A DNA stretch of 64,000 nt from an uncultured Eubacteriales bacterium (GCA_949284175.1 CASDVE010000002.1:1-64000); one strand, 5' to 3'; shown: positions 9,411 through 18,231, numbered from the stretch's first letter. Notes: generated by a model from the letters alone, not told the origin. A program made the numbers and translations.

Positions 9411-10503
9411 ATTGTACCCAAGTGAGTTACAAGAAAAAAAGTTATGGCAATCCGTAGATACTGCAAGGTTTATCTATAATTGGACACTTGCAAGACAAGA
9501 AGAAAATTATAAAAATGGGGGTAAGTTTATATCTGATAGCATTCTTAGAAAAGAAATAACCAAGCTAAAAAAGAATGAGTTAAGTTGGTTAAATGATGTA
9601 TCGAATAATGTTGCAAAACAAGCGGTAAAAGACGCTTGTAATGCTTACAAAAGATTTTTTAAAGGATTGTCAGGTAAACCAAGATTTAAAAGTAAAAGAA
9701 AAAGTAAAAAATCCTTCTATCATGATAATGTTAAATTAAAAGTGAAAGAAGGAAAATTCGTTCATATTGAAAAAGTTGGTTGGATAAAAACCAATGAACA
9801 ATTACCGATTGGAGTTAAATATAATAATCTAAGAATAAGCTACGATAATAAATATTGGTATCTATCAGTTGGTATAGAGCAAGGAGAATCACAAGAGGTA
9901 TTAACAGATGTATCATTAGGCATAGATTTAGGTTTAAAAGATTTCGCAATATGTTCTGATGGTACCGTTTATAAAAATATAAATAAAAGTTATGTAGTGA
10001 AAAAAATTGAAAAGAGATTAAAAAGACTGCAAAAGCAAGTAAGTAGAAAATATGAACAAAATAAAAAAGGAAAGGAGTATGTCAAAACTAAAAATATTAT
10101 AAAACTTGAAAAGAAGATACAACAAACGTATAGAAGATTGGCTAATATAAGAAATAACTATCTTCATCAAACTACAACAAGTATCGTGAAAACCAAACCA
10201 TACAGAGTTGTAATCGAAGATTTAAATGTAAAGGGCATGATGAAAAATAAACATGTATCTGATGCTATAAGAAAACAAGGATTTTATGAATTTAGAAGGC
10301 AACTTAAATATAAGTGTAAATTTAGAGGAATTAAATTAGTTGTAGCAGATAAATTTTATCCATCATCAAAGACTTGTAGTAGATGTGGAGAGATTAAGAA
10401 AGATTTAAAACTGTCTGATAGAGTATACAAATGTAATTGTGGCTTATCTATGGATAGAGATTTAAATGCAAGTATCAATCTTTCTAAGTATAAATTAGCA
10501 TAA
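9388..10503 (+). CDS. tnpB: TnpB, RNA-guided nuclease of IS607 element
   Basis: 371-aa TnpB, the presumed ancestor type of Cas12 nucleases. All RuvC residues are present: Asp180 in GIDLGLKDF, Glu277 in RVVIEDLN, Asp358 in DRDLNAS. A zinc finger sits between them (Cys330, Cys333, Cys349, Cys351; the last pair is CxC rather than CxxC). The N-terminal helix-turn-helix/WED part is intact. No stop or frameshift is seen, in contrast to the adjacent transposase. Its start overlaps the end of tnpA. Such proteins cut DNA at sites matching the guide of the omega RNA made from the element's right end. Confidence 0.93.
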   Translation: MILAKKVRLYPSELQEKKLWQSVDTARFIYNWTLARQEENYKNGGKFISDSILRKEITKLKKNELSWLNDVSNNVAKQAVKDACNAYKRFFKGLSGKPRFKSKRKSKKSFYHDNVKLKVKEGKFVHIEKVGWIKTNEQLPIGVKYNNLRISYDNKYWYLSVGIEQGESQEVLTDVSLGIDLGLKDFAICSDGTVYKNINKSYVVKKIEKRLKRLQKQVSRKYEQNKKGKEYVKTKNIIKLEKKIQQTYRRLANIRNNYLHQTTTSIVKTKPYRVVIEDLNVKGMMKNKHVSDAIRKQGFYEFRRQLKYKCKFRGIKLVVADKFYPSSKTCSRCGEIKKDLKLSDRVYKCNCGLSMDRDLNASINLSKYKLA

Positions 10504-10676
10504 TATCATTTGCAAGATAATGCTGATATGTAGGATGCGTTGTATCCGAATTTACGCCCTCGGAGAGTTATAGCAAACGAAAGTAGATTATTATTTATAG
10601 TTTTCAAAATCGAACTCGTAGAACAGGGAATGAAACAAGATTTATAGATATTTATAGATATTTGGCAACGGGCAGT
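10504..10676 (+). ncRNA. Putative omega-RNA / right end of IS607 element
   Basis: No coding frame. Family knowledge places the TnpB guide RNA over the 3' end of tnpB and the right end, with the guide reading into flanking host DNA. Here that guide would be the first bases of sdaAA (from 10677). The exact 5' end and fold were not determined. Confidence 0.4.
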
Positions 10677-11546
10677 ATGAATTTTCGAGATGGAAAAGAG
10701 CTTCTTGCATTTTGCAAAGAGCATCAATGTAAGATTTCTGAGGCTATGATTGAGAGAGAAGTACAAGATATAGAACGCTCAAAAGAAGAGACAATGGAAA
10801 AAATGCAAACGGCATGGAGTATTATGAAAAAATCAATTGAACGTTCTTTAACAGAAGATGTAAGGAGTATGGGTGGATTAATTGGCGGAGAAAGTAAGAA
10901 ATTAAAACAGTTACGAGAAGATGGAAAAAATATATGTGGTTCTGTGATTTCGAAAGCGATTTCCTATGCCGTTGGTGTGTTAGAAGTCAATGCGTCCATG
11001 GGACTGATTGTGGCAGCACCAACAGCTGGCTCTTCTGGTGTTATGCCAGGAACCATGTGTGCCATGCAAGAAGAGTTTGGGTTTACGGATGCAGAGATTA
11101 TACAAGCTCTTTTTAATGCCTCTGCCATTGGATATTTGATTACAAGAAATGCTACAACAGCAGGAGCAGAAGGCGGTTGTCAAGCGGAAGTTGGTTCTGC
11201 AAGTGCCATGGCAGCTTCTGCGGTCACAGAGTTGATGGGAGGAACCATAGAGCAATGCTTTGATGCTGCTTCCTTTGCCCTTATCAACTTATTGGGGCTT
11301 GTATGCGATCCGGTTGGAGGTCTTGTAGAGTTTCCTTGTCAGCTCAGAAATGCACAGGGAGCTACGACTGCATTGACCAGTGCAGAAATGGCACTGAGTG
11401 GAATAAAATGTCCAGTCCCACTTGATGAAACCATCGAGATCATGTATCGTGTTGGCAAATCAATTCCATCTGAGCTAAGAGAAACATCATTAGGAGGGAT
11501 GGCAACTTCAAAAGGAGCTTGTTCTCATTGCAATATGTGCCATTGA
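10677..11546 (+). CDS. sdaAA: L-serine dehydratase, alpha subunit
   Basis: 289-aa catalytic alpha subunit holding the [4Fe-4S] cluster that activates serine. Visible ligand candidates are Cys168, Cys210 (GLVCDPVGG) and Cys221 (EFPCQLRN). The C-terminal CSHCNMCH carries the cysteine that in this family reaches into the active site. The start ATG follows from homology (MNFRDGKELL). A TTG at 10662 in the same frame lies in element DNA and would add five residues. The native Shine-Dalgarno is stranded at 8685; only a weak GGG lies ahead of the present ATG, so translation may be poor or depend on tnpB read-through. Confidence 0.9.
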   Translation: MNFRDGKELLAFCKEHQCKISEAMIEREVQDIERSKEETMEKMQTAWSIMKKSIERSLTEDVRSMGGLIGGESKKLKQLREDGKNICGSVISKAISYAVGVLEVNASMGLIVAAPTAGSSGVMPGTMCAMQEEFGFTDAEIIQALFNASAIGYLITRNATTAGAEGGCQAEVGSASAMAASAVTELMGGTIEQCFDAASFALINLLGLVCDPVGGLVEFPCQLRNAQGATTALTSAEMALSGIKCPVPLDETIEIMYRVGKSIPSELRETSLGGMATSKGACSHCNMCH

Positions 11547-11620
11547 TAAACTATGTTTCGAAAGGTCAATGGGGATAACATAGGATGAAATTACCGAAGA
11601 AAAAAGGAAAGGAGAGGATA

Positions 11621-12301
11621 ATGATGCCTCAGATTACGAATGATTGGGCGGAGTATATGGATGCAGAATATAAAAAGCCTTATTACAGAGATTTATATAA
11701 GAAAGTGCTAGAAGAATACTCTACTTATGAAATTTTTCCACCAGCAGATGATATTTTTAATGCGTTTCATTTAACGCCACTGCATGATGTGAAAGTTGTT
11801 ATTTTAGGACAGGATCCTTATCACAATGTGGGACAGGCACATGGACTCAGTTTTTCTGTAAAGCCAGGGGTGCAAACACCACCTTCTCTTGTGAATATTT
11901 ATCAGGAATTGAAAGAAGATGTGGGATGTTATGTTCCAAACAATGGGTATTTAGTAAAATGGGCAAAACAAGGCGTTTTAATGCTCAATACCGTTCTCAC
12001 AGTGAGAGCCCATCAGGCAAATTCTCATAGAGGAATCGGTTGGGAGAATTTTACCGATGCAGCGATTCGAGCTTTAAATGAACAAGATCGACCAATCGTC
12101 TTTTTGTTGTGGGGAAAACCAGCCCAAATGAAGAAAAAAATGCTAAATAACAAAAAGCATTTAATCTTAGAAGCTCCACATCCTAGTCCATTATCAGCCT
12201 ATCGTGGTTTTTTTGGATGTGGACATTTTAGCAAGACAAATGCGTTCTTAAAGGAAAATGGACTAGAGCCAATTGATTGGCAGATTGAAAATATTGAATG
12301 A
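11621..12301 (+). CDS. ung: Uracil-DNA glycosylase, family 1
   Basis: Removes uracil from DNA to start base excision repair. Motif 1 GQDPYH with the catalytic Asp and motif 2 HPSPLSAYRGFFGCGHF with the catalytic His are both intact; length is about 226 aa. The start is set at 11621 because GGAGAGG lies at 11611-11617; ATG 11624 is equally possible. An in-frame ATG at 11585 would add 12 Lys-rich residues and has only a weak ribosome site. Confidence 0.93.
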   Translation: MMPQITNDWAEYMDAEYKKPYYRDLYKKVLEEYSTYEIFPPADDIFNAFHLTPLHDVKVVILGQDPYHNVGQAHGLSFSVKPGVQTPPSLVNIYQELKEDVGCYVPNNGYLVKWAKQGVLMLNTVLTVRAHQANSHRGIGWENFTDAAIRALNEQDRPIVFLLWGKPAQMKKKMLNNKKHLILEAPHPSPLSAYRGFFGCGHFSKTNAFLKENGLEPIDWQIENIE

Positions 12302-12383
12302 AAAGCTATTGGACTATAAAGGGTGTTCTCATCGTTTTTATCATTACTAGAAAATATGGATAGGGGAGAAAGGGAGTTATTGT

Positions 12384-13310
12384 ATGAAAAAAAATCAACA
12401 AATGTTAGGGCATTTTTTAGCCCTTTTTACTGTTCTTGTTTGGGGAACAACATTCGTATCAACGAAGATACTTTTAAAAGATTTCAGTCCTGTGGAAGTG
12501 CTATTTACAAGATTTGGAATCGGTTTGATCGTTTTGTTTTTCATGAATCATCGTCCATTAAAATTGAAAGACAAAAAGCACGAACTATATTTTATTGGAG
12601 CGGGGATAACAGGAATTACGCTATATTATCTATTTGAAAATATTGCACTTACATATTCTATGGCATCCAATGTGGGCATTCTGTTAGCCTGTGCACCATT
12701 TTTTACAGGAATTATATCTAAAATTTTTATGAAAGATAAACTTGGAAAATCATTCTTTATTGGTTTTTTCTTTGCGATTCTTGGGATTCTTCTGATTAAC
12801 TTCAATGGACAAGTCGTTTTAAAATTAAATCCAATTGGAGATATACTGGCCGTGATTGCGGCTCTGATCTGGGCATTTTATTGTCTATGTATCCGAAAAA
12901 TAGCGGAGTGTGAATATGATACAGTGCAAACAACAAGACGTGTGTTTTGTTGGGGCGTTCTCTTTATGATTCCAGTGTTATTGATCTTTGGATATCATCC
13001 TACCATGGAAGCCCTATTAAAACCCGTGAATCTTATGAATTTCCTCTATCTTGGTATTGGTGCTTGTGCCATTTGTTTTGTCACATGGAATTTTGCAATG
13101 AAGGTGCTTGGAACGGTAAAATCAAGTGTCTATTTATATTTAAACCCAGTGATTACCATTATTGCATCGGCTATTATTTTAAGAGAGATAATCACCAAAG
13201 TGGCTATCTTAGGAACAGGCTTGATTTTAGTTGGATTGGTTATTTCTGAATGGGGAGGAAAAGCTCATCATCATGATGGGGTGAATGAGGAGATAACTCT
13301 TGGCGAATAA
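12384..13310 (+). CDS. EamA/DMT-family transporter
   Basis: 308-aa inner-membrane protein with ten hydrophobic segments in two EamA repeats (about 10-140 and 155-290); the conserved FAILGILLI and FLYLGIGA stretches are typical. The C-terminus is His/Glu rich. DMT exporters often move amino acids or metabolites. It lies just before an aminotransferase (37 bp gap), which hints at an amino acid or derivative, but the substrate is unknown. Confidence 0.8.
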   Translation: MKKNQQMLGHFLALFTVLVWGTTFVSTKILLKDFSPVEVLFTRFGIGLIVLFFMNHRPLKLKDKKHELYFIGAGITGITLYYLFENIALTYSMASNVGILLACAPFFTGIISKIFMKDKLGKSFFIGFFFAILGILLINFNGQVVLKLNPIGDILAVIAALIWAFYCLCIRKIAECEYDTVQTTRRVFCWGVLFMIPVLLIFGYHPTMEALLKPVNLMNFLYLGIGACAICFVTWNFAMKVLGTVKSSVYLYLNPVITIIASAIILREIITKVAILGTGLILVGLVISEWGGKAHHHDGVNEEITLGE

Positions 13311-13347
13311 GAAAACATCATATAGAGTGTGGATAGGAGGTAGAGTA

Positions 13348-14547
13348 ATGATTTCAGAAAAAATGTATGAACTTGGTAGCCAACGTTCTGTCATTCGTGA
13401 GATTTTTGAATATGGAAATCAACGAAAAAAAGAAGTTGGAGAAGAAAATGTATATGATTTTAGTCTTGGAAACCCTAGTGTTCCAGCTCCAAAGGCGGTA
13501 AATCAAGCCATTCTTGATATTTTGAATACAGAGGATGAAGTGGCAATTCATAGCTATACAAGTGCACAGGGATCAGAAGAGTGTAGAAGTGCTATGGCAA
13601 AGTCTTTGAATCAGCGGTTTGGAACGGCATTTCATGCCAACAACTTTTATATGACCGTTGGGGCAGCAGCATCCCTTAGCATTTGTCTAAAAGCCATTGC
13701 CAGTCCAGAGGATGAATTTATCACATTCGCACCATTTTTTCCAGAATATCGGTGTTTTGTGGAATCCGCTGGAGGAAAATTGGTTGTGATTCCGGCAAAA
13801 GAAGATGACTTTCAAATTGCATTTGATCTGTTTGAAAAGGCGATTCATGAGAAAACAAAAGCGATTATTATAAATTCTCCAAATAATCCAGCAGGAACCG
13901 TATATACAGAGGAAACATTGCAAAAACTGGTGGAAATTTTGGAGAGAAAACAAAAGGAATATGGACACGCTATTTATTTAATTTCCGATGAACCATATCG
14001 TGAAATTGTCTATGATGGATACGAAGTTCCGTTTTTGACAAAATATTATGCCAATACGTTTGTGTGCTATTCTTTTAGTAAGGCGTTATCCTTAGCAGGA
14101 GAAAGAATCGGATATATTATTGTTCCAGATGAAATGGAAGAGGCAAAGAAAGTATATTTGGCAGTGTGCGGAGCAGGAAGAGCCTTAGGATATGTATGTG
14201 CCCCATCTTTGTTTCAAAAGGTCGTTGCAAGATGTGCTAACGAAGTGAGCGATCTTTCGATATATAAGAAAAATCGTGACTTATTATATGAACACTTAAT
14301 ATCCCTTGGATTTGAGTGTGTGAAGCCACAAGGTGCTTTTTACTTATTTCCAAAAGCTCTTGAAGAAAATGCAGAGGCATTTTGTGAACGAGCAAAAAAA
14401 TATGATTTACTTCTCGTTCCAGGAACGGGCTTTGGCTGTCCATCCCATGTAAGAATCTCTTATTGTGTCACAACAAAGCAGATAGAAAAAGCAATGAGTG
14501 CCTTTGAAAAATTGGCAGAAGAGTATGGACACAGTCGCCATATGTGA
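13348..14547 (+). CDS. PLP-dependent aminotransferase, class I/II
   Basis: 399 aa. Fold-type I aminotransferase with the PLP lysine Lys245 in SFSKALSLAGERIGY, the NSPNNPAGT motif and the SDEPYREIVY segment with the PLP-pyridine Asp; the RISYC motif near the C-terminus has the carboxylate-binding Arg. It resembles the aspartate/aromatic aminotransferase group. The start at 13348 is chosen for AGGAGG at 13335-13340; a longer frame from 13300 overlaps the transporter gene. Substrate not resolved. Confidence 0.85.
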   Translation: MISEKMYELGSQRSVIREIFEYGNQRKKEVGEENVYDFSLGNPSVPAPKAVNQAILDILNTEDEVAIHSYTSAQGSEECRSAMAKSLNQRFGTAFHANNFYMTVGAAASLSICLKAIASPEDEFITFAPFFPEYRCFVESAGGKLVVIPAKEDDFQIAFDLFEKAIHEKTKAIIINSPNNPAGTVYTEETLQKLVEILERKQKEYGHAIYLISDEPYREIVYDGYEVPFLTKYYANTFVCYSFSKALSLAGERIGYIIVPDEMEEAKKVYLAVCGAGRALGYVCAPSLFQKVVARCANEVSDLSIYKKNRDLLYEHLISLGFECVKPQGAFYLFPKALEENAEAFCERAKKYDLLLVPGTGFGCPSHVRISYCVTTKQIEKAMSAFEKLAEEYGHSRHM

Positions 14548-14585
14548 GCATAAATATTTTCGTATGACTCGTTATCTTTGTGAAA
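14527..14585 (-). repeat. Degenerate copy D of the dispersed structured repeat
   Basis: On the minus strand it reads CAAAGATAACGAGTCAT, then TATGCTCACATA and GCGACTG. These match in order the core, hairpin and end of the copy at 20291-20396. The copy is partial and overlaps the last codons of the aminotransferase gene, so chance similarity is not ruled out. Confidence 0.4.
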
Positions 14586-14590
14586 AAAAG

Positions 14591-14629
14591 AAAGAGAGCA
14601 AGAAATGTTACGTTTCTTGCTCTCTTTTT
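14591..14629. terminator. Bidirectional terminator
   Basis: AAAGAGAGCAAGAAA (14591-14605) pairs perfectly with TTTCTTGCTCTCTTT (14613-14627). A-rich and T-rich flanks allow use by both the aminotransferase and the convergent secreted-protein gene. Confidence 0.9.
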
Positions 14630-14647
14630 GTTGTGTTGGAAAAAAGA

Positions 14648-17191
14648 TTAGGAAATGGTAAAAGTTCCTGTTCCAACTCTACCAGTACCATCATTGAGTG
14701 TAATTGTTAGGTTGTATGTACCAGACGGAAAATTATAAATGATTGTAAATTCTTCGTTGGAATCCCCAGAAATTGTGCCGGTTTCTCCCATAGTAAATTC
14801 TGCTAGGCTTGAACCATCAGAATATGTGAAGGTGTACTTAGTACCGCCTAGATTACAATTCACATTATCTGGACTTTTCACAACAAAATCAAATCCGTCT
14901 GGAAAACCAGTATATACTTTAATAGTATCAATCGTAAAGGTCTTTGGAGTGTTATCATCTGTACCATTATCTGGTTCTGCGGGTGTTTCTGGTGCCACGT
15001 AGGCTGGAATCTTATAAGATACGAGCCAGTCAGAGTATTGTCCTTTTTCATCCTTTCCTACAAGACAAAGATAAGAGTCAGCAGGAAGTGTAGAGGAATC
15101 CAATGGTAAGGTATAAGTTACAGTTCCGCTATGCAATGGGTTTTCCGTTGGATTTGCGGATAAAACAAGGTTTGGATCGCCAGATTTATAAAGGTCTTGT
15201 GGGTCAAAGTTCTCATTTGGTTGTAACACTGTCCAATAGAATGTACCTTCTTTATCGGATTTTACATCTACGGATAATTCTTTGTCGCTTTTCCATGTTG
15301 CAGAAAGTCCGGTGTTAGTAAGTTTAGGACCAGTGTAATCCAAATAGCAACCTTTTGTAGCTTGCGTGCCATTTGGGAATGTGATCGTAACTTTTACTGT
15401 ATTCTTATCAAATGGAATGTATCCTTTTTTCATGTACACTTTATACGTTTGATTATCCGTTGTTTCCACACGACCTAAACTGAGTGAACCAGCGGAGCAC
15501 TCCACAGTGAAGTTGGAAAGTTCTAATGCTTTTTTATCACTTAATGTGATTGTAAAATAAAAGAGTTCATCCCCAAAGTTGGCATTATCGATAAACGTAC
15601 CGGTTGCCTCTGTAATAGAGATAGGAGAAGTATCCTCTGGTGCAACTTCAGAAGTGAGTGGAAGTTTTTGAATCAGAGAAGTTCGGTTTCCATCACCAAC
15701 TGCCATATAATATAAGGAATAAGAAACCCCTTCTTGAAGTCCAGTGAGAGTTATTTCATTTAGATACTGTTTCATAGAAACAGAGGTTCCTGATTGAAAC
15801 ATCATGTTTTCCGTAATGCCATCCAATTCATTTGGGATGACATGAACCGCTTTTGTGCGAACTGCCTTACTCGTTTCATTTGGCTTTAGGATATAATAAA
15901 AAGTTCCTGGTTCATCGGATACATAAGAAAATGTTGCTTCTGTATGACTTGTGCGTGTCAATACAATACTGCTAAGTTGTGGACAGTCATATTTAGAAAC
16001 AAAATCTTTGTCAATTAAGCTATTATCAGGGAAAACAATAGCTAAGTTATAGCCATTATCATCGTAATGGGTTGTTGTGATGTCAAAGATTTGATAATTG
16101 TCCACATTGTGAAGTTCTAATACTGTCATATCAGAACCACCAGTGGTACAAAGGATACTAATCATATCTTTTGTAAGTTCAGGATAGGATTTATTTAATG
16201 TTAAACGAACTGTACCCATCGCAATGGATTCTACCTTTGTAATGGCAAGACCACTGGTTTCGGCAATACTTGGTTTTGTTGTAGAGCCAGAATCTGAACC
16301 GGAGTCAGGAGTTGAATTAGAGCCAGAGTTTGAACCAGAATCAGAACTGCTATCATTGGTAATTCCAGAGTCAGAACCTGTTGTTGTATCAGAAACAGGT
16401 GTTCCATTAGAAGTGATACCGTTAACACCTGGTGCCGTTTCAATTTTTGTTGTAGAGTTTGAACTAGTATCGATTTTAAGATTGTTTTCCTTGGCTACCA
16501 CTTTTTCAATTTGTCCATTTCCTTCAATGGTTATATTAGAGGAAGTCTGAATGTTTTTAATGGTAGCATCTTTAGAAACCACAAGAGTAGCATTGCCAAC
16601 ATCTTTGGAAATCGTTAAGGAGTCGATAGTTCCGTTGATTGTGATAGCTGTATCTTTTCCGTTGACAGTTACTTCTGTTGCAGAACCATTTAATGAAATT
16701 TTACTTCCTTCAGAAAGTGCTTTGATGGTAGGAACAGTTCCATTGATTACGGTATCTGCATTGTTCTTGCCTAAAACAAGAGAGGAAACATTTGCAGTGC
16801 TGTCTACGGAAAGTTGAACAGGAGTTCCAGACTTATTGAGCTGAACTTGAGAAAGAGAAGAATTTCTACCAATGGTGACAGCATGATCGCCGGTGCCATA
16901 AATATTTGTTGTTCCTTTGACTGTTACATTAGAAAAAGAAATGTTCCCTTTTCCTTGACCAGTCATAATGGAAAAGTCTTCAGAGAGCGTTTTATTGCTC
17001 AAAGAAAAATTCTCTGTATTTACAAAAACTGCTCCGCTTAAGTTATTTTGTACACTTTTTGAAAGAAGAGTGCGGGAAGAAGAACTGCTAGCAAAGATAT
17101 TCACAGGCTGTGTCATAGTAAGAGCACAGGCAGTTCCGAAAAGTGCTATATTCTTTAACATATTTTTCTTAAATCTATTACTTGTAGTCAC
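14648..17191 (-). CDS. Large secreted repeat protein, surface adhesin-like
   Basis: 847 aa starting at GTG with AGGAGG 7 nt upstream. It has a signal peptide (hydrophobic core about 14-34, ending IFASS). Residues about 40-260 are short Ser/Thr/Asn/Val beta-rungs resembling a right-handed beta-helix or polymer-forming fold. A Ser-Asp-Gly linker spans about 262-310. Residues about 315-847 form four or five beta-sandwich modules of Ig/fibronectin type, two with the phrase GTFYY or GTFYW. No LPXTG, SLH or C-terminal helix is seen. It ends within an AT-rich convergent terminator. Role in adhesion or matrix is inferred from architecture only. Confidence 0.7.
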   Translation of the reverse strand: MTTSNRFKKNMLKNIALFGTACALTMTQPVNIFASSSSSRTLLSKSVQNNLSGAVFVNTENFSLSNKTLSEDFSIMTGQGKGNISFSNVTVKGTTNIYGTGDHAVTIGRNSSLSQVQLNKSGTPVQLSVDSTANVSSLVLGKNNADTVINGTVPTIKALSEGSKISLNGSATEVTVNGKDTAITINGTIDSLTISKDVGNATLVVSKDATIKNIQTSSNITIEGNGQIEKVVAKENNLKIDTSSNSTTKIETAPGVNGITSNGTPVSDTTTGSDSGITNDSSSDSGSNSGSNSTPDSGSDSGSTTKPSIAETSGLAITKVESIAMGTVRLTLNKSYPELTKDMISILCTTGGSDMTVLELHNVDNYQIFDITTTHYDDNGYNLAIVFPDNSLIDKDFVSKYDCPQLSSIVLTRTSHTEATFSYVSDEPGTFYYILKPNETSKAVRTKAVHVIPNELDGITENMMFQSGTSVSMKQYLNEITLTGLQEGVSYSLYYMAVGDGNRTSLIQKLPLTSEVAPEDTSPISITEATGTFIDNANFGDELFYFTITLSDKKALELSNFTVECSAGSLSLGRVETTDNQTYKVYMKKGYIPFDKNTVKVTITFPNGTQATKGCYLDYTGPKLTNTGLSATWKSDKELSVDVKSDKEGTFYWTVLQPNENFDPQDLYKSGDPNLVLSANPTENPLHSGTVTYTLPLDSSTLPADSYLCLVGKDEKGQYSDWLVSYKIPAYVAPETPAEPDNGTDDNTPKTFTIDTIKVYTGFPDGFDFVVKSPDNVNCNLGGTKYTFTYSDGSSLAEFTMGETGTISGDSNEEFTIIYNFPSGTYNLTITLNDGTGRVGTGTFTIS

Positions 17192-17216
17192 GAAAAATCC
17201 TCCTTATTATCAAACA

Positions 17217-17792
17217 TTATCTAAAATATTCATAATGGATGGTAAGAATGGAATCACTCAGTTCCATTGTGGCAAAGACCGTTGCCTTATGATTGGTAAG
17301 GCGATAGGCTTTCATAAGAAAAGCATTCCATATATCTTTACACTGAGCAGGATCAGAACCTAGCTCATAGGTAAAGGTATAGGTTTTAGATTGCTTTTCA
17401 TTGGTTGGACCAAGAATGGATTGATTTAGGTTGTATTTTGCAAAGGCTGTTTGCCAAATGGCTTCCTCTTGTTGTGTAAAGGAATTATCTTTTTTTTGCT
17501 TTGCTTGATACCAACGAAGGTAAGTTTCTTCAATGGATTCCTGATTGCGATTTTGCCATATGCCATCTTTACTGTATCCACCAGTTAAGTACCAGACATT
17601 GGTTACTTTTTGACCATTTTCTTTTATATAGTAAGAAACTCCATCCGAAGTTTGTAGACCTACATTTAAGTTGGTGCTTTGTGCTTGTGGTTTTAAACTG
17701 GATGGGGTGGTTGCATAGGTTATAGCTGGCTGAGAAGATAATGCCAATACAAGACAACCCGCGATCATAGATTTTGGAAAAAGTTTGTTCAT
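17217..17792 (-). CDS. Small secreted protein upstream of the adhesin-like gene
   Basis: 191 aa with a signal peptide (MNKLFPKSMIAGCLVLALSS, cleavage probably after TYA). The mature part is hydrophilic with many Gln and Tyr and one WQNRNQES region; no domain is recognised. The start is set at 17792 because AAGGAGA lies 8 nt upstream; a longer frame from 17819 has no ribosome site. It is 25 bp upstream of the large secreted gene on the same strand and probably shares its promoter at 17898-17926, so the two may act together outside the cell. Confidence 0.7.
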   Translation of the reverse strand: MNKLFPKSMIAGCLVLALSSQPAITYATTPSSLKPQAQSTNLNVGLQTSDGVSYYIKENGQKVTNVWYLTGGYSKDGIWQNRNQESIEETYLRWYQAKQKKDNSFTQQEEAIWQTAFAKYNLNQSILGPTNEKQSKTYTFTYELGSDPAQCKDIWNAFLMKAYRLTNHKATVFATMELSDSILTIHYEYFR

Positions 17793-17897
17793 GCGATATC
17801 TCCTTATCTTATGTATCAATATTATGTAGTGGAGAAACGGATAAGATTGGCTTCTCCTAGTTTTAAGTTACCATATTTTTCTATAAAATTTTTCCTA

Positions 17898-17926
17898 AGT
17901 ATATCACTAAAAAAGGAGAAAAACAA
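17898..17926 (-). promoter_or_regulatory. Promoter of the two secreted-protein genes
   Basis: On the minus strand TTGTTT (17926-17921) and TATACT (17903-17898) with a 17-bp spacer, about 105 bp before the 17792 start codon. Confidence 0.5.
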
Positions 17927-18037
17927 CTGAAAAAGGAATACCTTAATAAAATATAAACACCTAAATCGTCTTTCATATTTGGTTAAAATATACAGTTTAT
18001 TTTGGCTGAAATGAATACTTTTTTAATCAGAAAGGAG

Positions 18038-18066
18038 TTGAATAAAGTTTCTCTACCTATTATAAT
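18038..18066 (+). promoter_or_regulatory. Promoter of the diguanylate cyclase transcript
   Basis: TTGAAT (18038-18043), 17 bp, TATAAT (18061-18066). The leader then carries the 28-codon ORF before the main gene. The rest of 17820-18144 shows nothing else identifiable. Confidence 0.65.
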
Positions 18067-18144
18067 AGGGTTGAAAAAATGGAAGTGTAAAATAATAAGG
18101 GGAAGTTACTATAAATAACTAGAAAAAGAGTAGATTGGAGGAAT

Positions 18145-18231
18145 ATGCTGTTTACGGTATGTCATTGGTTATATAAACGGTATAAAATATTTTACACAAA
18201 AGAAAAATCTCTAGGAGAACAGGGAAGATGA
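18145..18231 (+). CDS. 28-codon upstream ORF coupled to the diguanylate cyclase
   Basis: ATG with TTGGAGGA 4-5 nt upstream. The product is a basic peptide starting MLFTVCHWLY and ending GEQGR. Its TGA overlaps the next gene's start codon as ATGA (18228-18231), the classic layout for translational coupling. It has an aromatic/Cys/His-rich first half and a Lys-rich second half. No similarity is recognised. It may simply set translation of the cyclase, or be a small membrane-associated peptide. Confidence 0.5.
   Translation: MLFTVCHWLYKRYKIFYTKEKSLGEQGR

Larger units (their letters stand above)
8704..10676 (+). mobile_element. IS607-family element (tnpA decayed, tnpB intact)
   Basis: About 1.97 kb between sdaAB and sdaAA. 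Both edges carry CAGT (8700-8703 and 10673-10676), and removing one copy plus the interior restores a normal sdaAB-sdaAA junction with its ribosome binding site. IS607 elements integrate with a serine recombinase and make no target duplication beyond a short crossover core, so the exact edge may shift by up to 4 bp. Near the left end is an inverted repeat TTCTATAAAA (8722-8731) / TTTTATAGAA (8743-8752). The element holds tnpA and tnpB overlapping by 23 bp, then about 170 bp of right end. Confidence 0.85.

Noticed and set aside
10662..10676. TTG at 10662 as the sdaAA start
   Set aside because: It lies in IS607 DNA, has no ribosome site, and the added residues are not conserved in SdaAA; kept only as an alternative.
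14739..16817. Several plus-strand frames of 60-108 codons inside the large minus-strand secreted-protein gene
   Set aside because: They arise from the Ser/Thr/Gly-rich coding sequence read backwards, have no ribosome sites and no plausible product; one is just Glu-Pro repeats opposite the Ser-Asp-Gly linker.
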